A DNA stretch of 11,193 nt, taken from assembly GCA_910587905.1 (NCBI GenBank), contig CAJUOF010000368.1, positions 1 through 11,193 on the forward strand, read 5' to 3'. The position numbers were made by a program, and so were the translations under genes. The notes under the pieces were generated by a model that worked only from the letters and a program-made list of their open reading frames with translations, was not told the origin of the DNA and did no database searches. Shown in pieces: positions 5,728 to 11,193 of this stretch. Each line of letters starts with the position of its first letter. Position 1 is the stretch's first letter. Origin of the DNA: an uncultured Lachnospiraceae bacterium (GTDB lineage Bacteria > Bacillota_A > Clostridia > Lachnospirales > Lachnospiraceae).

Positions 5728-6369
5728 TCATCGATACAACTGATGGTTCTCCAGATACTGATGCACCGCCTCTGGAACGTAATATCGAACGGACGCTCCA
5801 TTCGCACACCGTTTTCGTATCTCGCTGGAAGAAATCGCAATGTCCGGCATTTCAATCAGACCGATTTTCCCATCAAAGCGTTCCTCCAGATACTCGATCT
5901 GCCTGTATATGTTCTCCAGTGGAACTTCCGAACGGTTTCCGGCCAGTATTGCTGCCCTCTGAAAAATCTTTTCCGGCTGGTGCCAGGCATCTACGGCGAA
6001 CAGAGAGTCCGCGCCCATGATGAAATAAAATTCTGTATCCGGATATTCTTCGTGGAGCGCCTCCAACGTATCGCTGGTATAAGTGATTCCGGTACGGCGA
6101 AGCTCAAGATCAGAATACACAAAGTTGGGATTGCTCTCAATGGCGATCTGAACCATTGCCTTTCGATGCTCCATCGGGGATACCAGCCGATGATCCTTGT
6201 GAGGGGGCGTGGCGGAAGGCATAAAAAGTATCTGTTCCAGATGAAATTGCACTCGAGCGTTTTCCGCCAGTAAAAGATGTGCCATGTGTATCGGATCGAA
6301 GGTTCCTCCCATAATGCCGATTTTTCTCTTTGGCTGTCCTGTTTGATTCCACTTCATGCTCCGAGCCAT
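5728..6369 (-). CDS. nadD: NadD, nicotinate-mononucleotide adenylyltransferase
   Basis: This 213-residue nucleotidyltransferase converts nicotinate mononucleotide and ATP to deamido-NAD, the penultimate step of NAD synthesis. The Rossmann-type motif G-G-T-F-D-P-I-H is at 21-28 with the second histidine at H31. This gives H-M-A-H where the textbook motif is HxGH, a tolerated variant. The second signature I-S-S-S-E-I-R is at 179-185, and P-S-A-T-P-P-H-K at 51-58 belongs to the substrate site. The first ATG is only 3 bases from a GGAG site, while the ATG four codons in is 12 bases from GAGAGG; the start is therefore uncertain by four residues. The N-terminus is about 10 residues longer than many homologues. 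The gene lies 27 bases after yhbY. Confidence 0.94.
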   Translation of the reverse strand: MARSMKWNQTGQPKRKIGIMGGTFDPIHMAHLLLAENARVQFHLEQILFMPSATPPHKDHRLVSPMEHRKAMVQIAIESNPNFVYSDLELRRTGITYTSDTLEALHEEYPDTEFYFIMGADSLFAVDAWHQPEKIFQRAAILAGNRSEVPLENIYRQIEYLEERFDGKIGLIEMPDIAISSSEIRKRCANGASVRYYVPEAVHQYLENHQLYR

Positions 6370-6396
6370 CCTCTCCGGCTTCTCAAAATAGATCGT

Positions 6397-6687
6397 CTAT
6401 TTTGGAAGCACGATCTTCTTTTTTGTTTTGGATTCCCGATAGAGAACGATCTTTTTTCCGATCACCTGAACTACCTGGGAACGAGTCCGCTCTGCAAGCG
6501 CTTCGCCGATGCTCCTGACATCATCCATGCAGTTTTTTAATACATTGATTTTAATAAGCTCTCTGGCCTCAAGCGCCTCATTAGCCGACTCTGTAATTTC
6601 GGGGGTTAAGCTGGCTTTTCCAATCTGTAAAACAGGATCTATGGTCATAGCCAACCCTTTTAAATATGCTCGTTGTCTGCTGTTCAT
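6397..6687 (-). CDS. yhbY: YhbY, CRM-domain RNA-binding protein of ribosome assembly
   Basis: This 96-residue protein consists of a single CRS1/YhbY (CRM) domain, which binds pre-50S particles and assists large-subunit assembly. Typical features are the N-terminal Q-R-A-Y-L-K-G-L-A, the segment I-D-P-V-L-Q-I-G-K, the V-L-K-N-C block in place of the usual V-L-x-N and the C-terminal V-V-Q-V-I-G-K-K-I-V-L-Y-R. Length is normal. The start has a GGAGGAAC site directly upstream. It follows obgE by 15 bases, which ties it to the same transcript and the same process. Confidence 0.93.
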   Translation of the reverse strand: MNSRQRAYLKGLAMTIDPVLQIGKASLTPEITESANEALEARELIKINVLKNCMDDVRSIGEALAERTRSQVVQVIGKKIVLYRESKTKKKIVLPK

Positions 6688-6702
6688 TGTTCCTCCGGTT
6701 TC

Positions 6703-7989
6703 TTATTTGTAATAATCAAATTCCAGGCCATAAATCTTCACCGTATCGCCTTCTTCGATTCCTGCCTTCTCCAAATCTTCCAGGATTCCATTCTTTTTCA
6801 AGAAATTCTGAAAAAATTCAAACCCTTTTTCCGAGTCGAGATTGGTATAGCCCAACATCTTTTCGATCCTGGGGCCCTCCACGCAGTAAAGTCCGTCTTC
6901 CAATTTTTCCACATGATAGGGAAGAGGTGCCTGGATTTCCAGTTCATCCAAGTCAAATTCCCGCTCAAAAACGACCGGAGCGTCGTCCATATCCTGGAGG
7001 AGGCCGTACACATGATAAAGGAGCTCCTTCACGCCCTGTCCGTTGACCGCAGAAATCGCAAAAACCTGAACGCCATCCTTCTCAAAAGCGTCACGGATTT
7101 GAGCGATTGGATCCCCGCTGTCCGGAGCAACCGCATCGATCTTGTTGGCAGCAATCACCTGGGGCCTTGTGAGCAGCGCCGGATTATATTTTCTAAGCTC
7201 TTCGTTGATGGCGCGGATATCCTCCACCGGATCCCGCCCCTCTGTGGACGCCGCATCCACCATGTGGATCAACACTTTCGTCCGTTCGATATGCTTTAAA
7301 AAGGCATGTCCCAAACCGATCCCATCGGAAGCCCCCTCAATCAGGCCCGGAATATCTGCCATGACAAAGCCTTCCTGATCGCTGAGATCCACAACCCCCA
7401 GATGGGGATTCAGCGTTGTGAAGTGATAATTTGCGATTTTGGGCTTTGCGTTGCTGACCCTGGACAGTAACGTTGATTTTCCCACATTCGGAAAACCGAC
7501 GAGTCCCACATCCGCAATGACCTTTAACTCTAAAAGAACCCAAAGTTCCTGACCGTCCTGACCTGGCTGCGCATATTTGGGAACCTGCATGGTTGCTGTG
7601 GCATAATGCATGTTTCCGTTCCCGCCTCGGCCGCCTTTCAAGATAATCTCCCTTGTATTCTCACCGGACATATCAGCGATCACCTTTCCGGTCTCAAACT
7701 CTTTGATCACTGTTCCTTCCGGAACCTTGACGATTAGATCCTGTCCATCTTTTCCGTGACAGCGCCGCTTTCCGCCCTCCTGCCCATTGGTCGCCACATA
7801 TTTCCTCACATGGCGAAAATCCGTCAGTGTATTTAATCCTTTGTCCACCACAAAGATAATATCACCGCCCCGGCCGCCATCCCCGCCGTCTGGCCCGCCA
7901 TTTGGCACGTATAACTCCCGCCGGAAGCTGACGTGACCATCCCCGCCCTTTCCCGACTTGATAAAAATTTTTGCGCTGTCTGCAAACAT
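6703..7989 (-). CDS. obgE: ObgE/CgtA, essential ribosome-assembly GTPase
   Basis: This 428-residue Obg GTPase acts late in 50S assembly and links it to nucleotide state and stress. The glycine-rich Obg fold spans about 1-158 with the repeats G-G-D-G-G-R-G-G-D and G-G-R-G-G-N-G-N. The G domain has G1 G-F-P-N-V-G-K-S-T (165-173), switch I T-T-L-N-P-H-L-G, G3 D-I-P-G-L-I-E-G-A (212-220), N-K-I-D (282-285) and S-A-V (313-315). An OCT domain (about 350-428), present in Firmicute Obg, ends the protein. All GTPase motifs are intact. The ribosome site is purine-rich (GGAAAGGAAAA) but not ideal. A terminator-like hairpin separates it from rpmA, so it probably has its own promoter as well as some read-through. 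Confidence 0.97.
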   Translation of the reverse strand: MFADSAKIFIKSGKGGDGHVSFRRELYVPNGGPDGGDGGRGGDIIFVVDKGLNTLTDFRHVRKYVATNGQEGGKRRCHGKDGQDLIVKVPEGTVIKEFETGKVIADMSGENTREIILKGGRGGNGNMHYATATMQVPKYAQPGQDGQELWVLLELKVIADVGLVGFPNVGKSTLLSRVSNAKPKIANYHFTTLNPHLGVVDLSDQEGFVMADIPGLIEGASDGIGLGHAFLKHIERTKVLIHMVDAASTEGRDPVEDIRAINEELRKYNPALLTRPQVIAANKIDAVAPDSGDPIAQIRDAFEKDGVQVFAISAVNGQGVKELLYHVYGLLQDMDDAPVVFEREFDLDELEIQAPLPYHVEKLEDGLYCVEGPRIEKMLGYTNLDSEKGFEFFQNFLKKNGILEDLEKAGIEEGDTVKIYGLEFDYYK

Positions 7990-8008
7990 CCCGCCATTTT
8001 CCTTTCCC

Positions 8009-8036
8009 TGTATACCGAAGCTCTTTCTCTACACAA
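8009..8036 (-). promoter_or_regulatory. Possible internal promoter for obgE
   Basis: On the minus strand TTGTGT (8031-8036) and TATACA (8009-8014) are 16 bp apart, downstream of the rpmA hairpin and just before obgE. The transcript would begin about 12 bases before the start codon, with the purine-rich ribosome site near its 5' end, so the call is tentative. Confidence 0.35.
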
Positions 8037-8043
8037 TGGTATA

Positions 8044-8070
8044 AAAGCCGACGCATGAAGCGCCGGCTTT
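8044..8070 (-). terminator. Intrinsic terminator or attenuator after rpmA
   Basis: An 11-bp stem pairs 8044-8054 with 8060-8070 around a 5-base loop, GC-rich with one G-U pair when read on the minus strand. It ends in TTTT on that strand. It lies 14 bases after the rpmA stop and should stop much of the rplU-prp-rpmA transcript, matching the higher demand for ribosomal proteins than for Obg. Confidence 0.78.
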
Positions 8071-8083
8071 CCTGAAACACAGT

Positions 8084-8374
8084 TTATTCGTTTGCTGCCT
8101 TGGGGTATACAGAAACCTGTTTCTTGTCTCTGCCCTTTCTCTCGAAACGTACCACACCATCTACCAATGCAAACAGCGTGTCGTCTCCACCGCGGCCCAC
8201 ATTGACTCCAGGATGGATTTTTGTGCCGCGCTGTCTATAAAGGATATTCCCTGCCAGCACGAACTGTCCGTCTGCCCTCTTGGCGCCCAGTCTCTTGGCC
8301 TCAGAATCTCTGCCGTTCTTCGTAGATCCTACACCCTTTTTATGAGCGAATAACTGAAGGTTCATCTTTAACAT
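8084..8374 (-). CDS. rpmA: Ribosomal protein L27 (bL27) with Prp-cleaved N-terminal extension
   Basis: This 96-residue bL27 has an N-terminus that reaches the peptidyl-transferase centre in the mature protein. It begins M-L-K-M-N-L-Q-L-F-A-H-K-K-G. By analogy with Staphylococcus aureus, the Prp protease removes the first nine residues so that the mature protein starts A-H-K-K-G, like E. coli L27. The conserved core G-S-T-K-N-G-R-D-S-E follows, then G-N-I-L-Y-R-Q-R-G-T-K. The ribosome site GAGGAGGTG lies across the end of prp, whose stop is 3 bases upstream. The cognate protease being next door fits the need for processing. Confidence 0.98.
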   Translation of the reverse strand: MLKMNLQLFAHKKGVGSTKNGRDSEAKRLGAKRADGQFVLAGNILYRQRGTKIHPGVNVGRGGDDTLFALVDGVVRFERKGRDKKQVSVYPKAANE

Positions 8375-8377
8375 GTC

Positions 8378-8719
8378 TTACACCTCCTCAGTCACGATCC
8401 GAATCCACGGATCTTCTTCTTGGTTTTCCTGAAAGCCACTGTCCTTCACACTCTCCAGTCCAAGCAGCATCGTGTTTAACAGCAGCTTTGTTTCTTTGCT
8501 GACTTTTTCGGAAAACGAACACTCCAAATATCCGTCCTCCACGGAACAGAGAAATGAGTCTTCCGTGAATGCTTCAATGGCATTGACCGTATTCTGTGCC
8601 AACACAGAAACAGCGGCACAAATGATATCTTTCCCTGCCTCATCAAAATCCGCGTGTCCGGATATCCGAAACCCTCGATGCTCCCCTTCCGAGTCCACAA
8701 ATACGTTTACCGTAATCAT
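8378..8719 (-). CDS. prp: Prp, cysteine protease that processes ribosomal protein L27
   Basis: This 113-residue Prp-family protease has a catalytic His22 (S-G-H-A-D-F) and Cys34 (D-I-I-C-A-A-V-S-V-L), the two signatures of the family, at the usual spacing. It removes the N-terminal extension of L27, a step needed for a working ribosome in Firmicutes. It lies between rplU (19 bases before) and rpmA (3 bases after), as in other Firmicutes. No good ribosome site precedes its ATG; only an A-rich AAAAG is seen, so it may depend on coupling to rplU translation and be made in smaller amounts than its ribosomal-protein neighbours. Confidence 0.96.
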   Translation of the reverse strand: MITVNVFVDSEGEHRGFRISGHADFDEAGKDIICAAVSVLAQNTVNAIEAFTEDSFLCSVEDGYLECSFSEKVSKETKLLLNTMLLGLESVKDSGFQENQEEDPWIRIVTEEV

Positions 8720-8738
8720 CGTCTTTTACAAAAGCGGA

Positions 8739-9047
8739 TTAAGCATTGATTTTTTCAATCTTAACCTGGGTATAAGTCTGCCTGTGGCCGTTTTTCTTGT
8801 GATAGCCGGTCTTTCTCTTATACTTGTAAACGATAACCTTCTTGCCTCTGCCCTCTTCCATAACAGTAGCAGAAACGCTTGCACCTGCCACAGTAGGGCA
8901 ACCCACGGTCAGTTCGTCACCGCCAACAGCTAACACCTGATCAAAGGTATAAGCCTCGCCAGCCGCCGCTCCAAGTTTTTCCACTTTGATGACATCGCCC
9001 TCAGCAACCTTGTACTGCTTACCGCCTGTTGCAATAATCGCGTACAT
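8739..9047 (-). CDS. rplU: Ribosomal protein L21 (bL21)
   Basis: This 102-residue bL21 binds 23S rRNA domain II on the large subunit. It begins M-Y-A-I-I-A-T-G-G-K-Q-Y, the family hallmark, and ends with the basic block Y-K-R-K-T-G-Y-H-K-K-N-G-H-R-Q and V-K-I-E-K-I. The frame is open 27 codons further upstream, but that part is the RNA leader; the chosen ATG has an AGGAGGTGCC site. It is the first gene of the rplU-prp-rpmA operon. Confidence 0.98.
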   Translation of the reverse strand: MYAIIATGGKQYKVAEGDVIKVEKLGAAAGEAYTFDQVLAVGGDELTVGCPTVAGASVSATVMEEGRGKKVIVYKYKRKTGYHKKNGHRQTYTQVKIEKINA

Positions 9048-9130
9048 ATGGCACCTCCTATTTATCATTACTCGCCAGCTATGGTGTCCGTGTAAAAAAC
9101 GGCACTTATCGACCTCGCTGTGCGGCATAC
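9048..9130 (-). promoter_or_regulatory. Probable L21 autoregulatory mRNA leader
   Basis: The 80-base leader between the promoter and rplU can fold. CAGC (9117-9120) pairs with GCTG (9076-9079), enclosing a hairpin whose arms (GTG-CCGT at 9099-9105 and ACGG-A-CAC at about 9084-9091) close a T-rich loop. Firmicute rplU genes are known to carry an L21 leader RNA that lets excess protein limit its own operon. Position and foldability support it, but the fold was only traced by eye. Confidence 0.6.
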
Positions 9131-9136
9131 TTTATA

Positions 9137-9165
9137 AATATAACAGAATTCTTTTGGCTTGTCAA
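9137..9165 (-). promoter_or_regulatory. Strong promoter of the rplU-prp-rpmA operon
   Basis: On the minus strand a perfect -35 TTGACA (9160-9165) and -10 TATATT (9137-9142) are 17 bp apart. Transcription from about 9130 matches the start of the leader. Near-consensus boxes fit the high output needed for ribosomal proteins. Confidence 0.85.
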
Positions 9166-9232
9166 ATGGTTTTTGTTGTGGAAAACCTATGTTTTATCCA
9201 GGTAAAATTCCCGGTTGTGCCTCTTTTTGTAC

Positions 9233-9261
9233 TTGCGAAATACCGCAGGAAATGTTATAAA
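9233..9261 (+). promoter_or_regulatory. Promoter of the PRPP synthetase gene
   Basis: TTGCGA (9233-9238) and TATAAA (9256-9261) are 17 bp apart, giving a leader of about 45 bases. A second perfect TATAAT (9295-9300) abuts the ribosome site and is too close to act for this gene. The stretch 9166-9232 between the two divergent promoters shows no gene. Confidence 0.7.
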
Positions 9262-9313
9262 TTGTATATAGATAGATAGGAAATAGGAAACGAGTATAAT
9301 TCGGAGGCTTCCC

Positions 9314-10534
9314 ATGTCCAACAATTACGCATTCAACAATACCATTCCCGTAGCTCCTTTAAAAATCTGTGCGCTCGAAAGCTGTACGGAGCTTGCCCAA
9401 AAAGTAAACAAGCACATTATCCGGTTCCGGAAGAATGATACGGAGGAGTTGATTCGTCGTCAGGCCAGCTTGGAGTACCGCGGCTATGATTGTGATTCTT
9501 ATCTGCTTGAGGCGTCCTGCCCCCGTTTTGGCACCGGGGAGGGAAAAGGCGTCATTCATGAATCCGTCCGCGGTACGGACTTGTTTATCATGGTCGACGT
9601 GGTCAATTACAGCTTAACCTATACGGTCTGCGGACATCAGAATTTCATGTCCCCGGACGATCATTATCAAGATTTGAAACGAATCATCGGTGCTTCGATC
9701 GCCAATGCCCATCGAGTCAATGTGATTATGCCCTATCTCTATGAGGGTCGCCAGCACAAACGCAGCAAACGGGAATCGTTGGATTGCGCTTATGCGCTGG
9801 AGGAACTCTCCAATATGGGGGTCTCCAACATCATTACCTTTGATGCCCACGATCCCAGAGTTCAGAATGCCATTCCCCTCCATGGATTTGACAATTTTAT
9901 GCCGCCCTACCAGTTTATCAAAGCGATCTTTAAAAAGGATCATGATTTGATGATCGACAAAGATCATCTGATGGTGATCAGTCCTGACGAGGGTGCCATG
10001 GGCCGAGCCGTCTATTTCGCCAACAATTTAGGCGTAAATATGGGGATGTTCTACAAGCGCCGTGATTATTCTACCATTGTCAATGGCCGAAATCCTATCG
10101 TTGCACACGAATTTTTGGGCACAGATGTGGCGGGGAAGACGGTGATTATCATTGACGATATGATCTCCTCCGGTGAAAGTATGTTGGACACCGCGAGGGA
10201 GCTGAGAGAACGCAGAGCGGACAAGGTAATCATCTGTTGCACCTTCGGTCTTTTCACCGACGGCTTCGAAAAGTTTGATGAGTTCCATAAACAGGGCTAT
10301 TTCGATTATGTGGTGACCACCAATTTGAATTATCGGCCAGAGGAGCTTCTGACCCGTGAATGGTACTTGGAAGCAGATATGGCAAAGTTTATGGCCGCCA
10401 TCATCAATACCATCAACCACGATCACTCCCTGAACAGCATCATTGATCCCACGGAAAAAATCCAGAAGTTGGTGGCAAAATATAACAAAAAACGAAAAAA
10501 TGAATTTCAGCAGTTGGAACTTCCTTTTCAATGA
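9314..10534 (+). CDS. prs: Long-form ribose-phosphate pyrophosphokinase (PRPP synthetase family)
   Basis: This 406-residue member of the PRPP synthetase/phosphoribosyltransferase superfamily should make PRPP from ribose 5-phosphate and ATP for nucleotide, histidine and NAD synthesis. It has M-P-Y-L-Y-E-G-R-Q near 139-147, F-D-A-H-D near 176-180, the S-P-D-E-G segment near 223-227, Y-K-R-R near 247-250 and the PRPP loop V-I-I-I-D-D-M-I-S-S-G-E-S (277-289). Classical enzymes have about 315 residues; the extra length lies in the N-terminal half and a 60-residue C-terminal extension ending Q-L-E-L-P-F-Q. Such long versions occur in Clostridia, sometimes beside a classical prs, so allosteric behaviour may differ. 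GGAGG at 9303-9307 supports the start. Single-gene unit, divergent from rplU. Confidence 0.88.
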   Translation: MSNNYAFNNTIPVAPLKICALESCTELAQKVNKHIIRFRKNDTEELIRRQASLEYRGYDCDSYLLEASCPRFGTGEGKGVIHESVRGTDLFIMVDVVNYSLTYTVCGHQNFMSPDDHYQDLKRIIGASIANAHRVNVIMPYLYEGRQHKRSKRESLDCAYALEELSNMGVSNIITFDAHDPRVQNAIPLHGFDNFMPPYQFIKAIFKKDHDLMIDKDHLMVISPDEGAMGRAVYFANNLGVNMGMFYKRRDYSTIVNGRNPIVAHEFLGTDVAGKTVIIIDDMISSGESMLDTARELRERRADKVIICCTFGLFTDGFEKFDEFHKQGYFDYVVTTNLNYRPEELLTREWYLEADMAKFMAAIINTINHDHSLNSIIDPTEKIQKLVAKYNKKRKNEFQQLELPFQ

Positions 10535-10541
10535 CGGTACC

Positions 10542-10570
10542 GGCCGGAAATCATGATTGAATTTCCGGCC
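10542..10570. terminator. Hairpin between prs and the convergent hydrolase gene
   Basis: GGCCGGAAAT (10542-10551) and ATTTCCGGCC (10561-10570) form a perfect 10-bp stem with a 9-base loop, 7 bases after the prs stop. The genes converge here, so it may serve both. Neither strand shows a clear U-tract after the stem, so it is a weak or atypical terminator, or only an mRNA 3'-end stabiliser. Confidence 0.5.
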
Positions 10571-10608
10571 TGCTCCATTCTCTGGAAGACAGTCTGCAAA
10601 AGAAGAGC

Positions 10609-11193
10609 CTATAAAAGGATAAAGCTCTCCCCTTTTTGGGAAATTCTTTGTACCTGTTCTCGGTACGGCTCCGACACCGGATCGGCCAGGAGCCTGTCGA
10701 TCACGGAAAAATCTCCCCAGAAATGCATGGGAAAGGCCAGGCCCGTGTCGGTCGCCCTCATAAAGTAGTCAAACCCCCAGGAATACCGCTCCTCCTGCCT
10801 GGGATCCAGAGGCACGAAGGCCGCATGGAAATGACGGCCTCCAAGCTTTTTTATTTCCGTTTGAAATCGCCTCGTCATGTCTGCATATTCATCCTCGGTC
10901 TCCCCGATCCAGGTCCACCAGTTTAAATCCCCCGCATGGTACAGACTTTTTCCCTCATATTCCAGCACAAAAGCCACTCCCTCGTCGGTGGAGGCAAGGG
11001 TCTCGATTTTTAACGGCTCACCGCCCACCACAAAATCCAGCGTCTGTTTTTTTCCCACATAGGTGATGCACTCCGCTGCCCGGTCGGAAATCCCCATTCG
11101 CTTCCGATAATTCTCACTCATACGGATGTCCTTCGAGAGGATAAAATGCACGGAGGGATATTCCTCAGCCAAGCGGGAAATGGAGCGGTCAAA
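10609..11193 (-). CDS. Metallo-beta-lactamase-fold hydrolase, C-terminal part
   Basis: The frame is open through the right edge, so the N-terminus and first metal motif (HxHxDH) are outside; 194 residues are visible. The first visible residues F-D-R-S-I are what commonly follows that motif in this group. Two later metal-ligand regions are present: H-A-G-D at about 86-89, where the Asp bridges the metals, and F-P-M-H-F-W-G-D with His at about 157. These support an MBL-fold hydrolase of the small bacterial type; substrate unknown. A TTG 8 codons in should not be taken as the start. It converges on prs across a hairpin. Confidence 0.8.
   Translation of the reverse strand, partial: FDRSISRLAEEYPSVHFILSKDIRMSENYRKRMGISDRAAECITYVGKKQTLDFVVGGEPLKIETLASTDEGVAFVLEYEGKSLYHAGDLNWWTWIGETEDEYADMTRRFQTEIKKLGGRHFHAAFVPLDPRQEERYSWGFDYFMRATDTGLAFPMHFWGDFSVIDRLLADPVSEPYREQVQRISQKGESFILL

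Noticed and set aside
5527..6273. 248-codon open frame on the plus strand opposite yqeK and nadD
   Set aside because: It is a shadow of two well-supported genes and shows no coherent domain.
6673..7299. 208-codon open frame on the plus strand opposite obgE
   Set aside because: It is antisense to a fully conserved GTPase gene, with no ribosome site or recognisable protein family.
9048..9128. 27-codon upstream extension of rplU
   Set aside because: This is the RNA leader; L21 proteins begin M-Y-A-I and the strong ribosome site precedes that codon.
1..11193. CRISPR array, tRNA or rRNA gene, insertion sequence
   Set aside because: No regularly spaced long direct repeats, tRNA-like cloverleaf or transposase was seen by eye on either strand.

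Overview
The window looks like a low-to-mid GC Firmicute of the class Clostridia, most likely a Lachnospiraceae-type gut bacterium. The evidence is strong GGAGG Shine-Dalgarno sites, the rplU-prp-rpmA-obgE-yhbY-nadD-yqeK-rsfS gene order, an L27 with a Prp-cleavable N-terminal extension, a XerS-like recombinase, and a lexA divergent from a small LysM gene (the lexA/yneA arrangement of Firmicutes). Assignments come from reading the sequence and family knowledge; no database search was run.

Region 1 (1 to about 1,600) is the right-hand end of an integrated small ssDNA phage, best matching an inovirus-like (filamentous) element. It holds the C-terminal part of an HUH rolling-circle replication initiator, a converging ribbon-helix-helix (RHH) repressor gene, three near-identical ACTTTnnnnAAAGT-type operators, and a rightward operon of three small genes. 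The middle one has the size and character of a phage ssDNA-binding protein. The rest of the phage (coat, Zot-like genes) would lie left of the window.

Region 2 (about 1,600-4,760) is host chromosome: a TtcA-family tRNA thiolase, a XerS-like tyrosine recombinase, a YneA-like membrane-anchored LysM protein on the minus strand, and lexA on the plus strand. The yneA-like/lexA intergenic region carries five LexA-box-like palindromes. Four of them have centres exactly 36 bp apart, the most striking structure found here.

Region 3 (about 4,730-9,165) is a minus-strand housekeeping block for ribosome biogenesis and NAD synthesis. A strong TTGACA/TATATT promoter and a probable L21 autoregulatory leader drive rplU-prp-rpmA. 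A rho-independent hairpin follows rpmA, then obgE-yhbY-nadD-yqeK-rsfS with a likely internal promoter. A strong hairpin sits between rsfS and lexA.

Region 4 (about 9,230-11,193) holds a divergently transcribed long (406 aa) PRPP synthetase homologue with a good promoter and, at the right edge on the minus strand, the C-terminal part of a metallo-beta-lactamase-fold hydrolase.

A small ssDNA phage a few hundred bases from a Xer recombinase gene suggests Xer/dif-dependent integration, but the attachment site could not be proven from this window alone.
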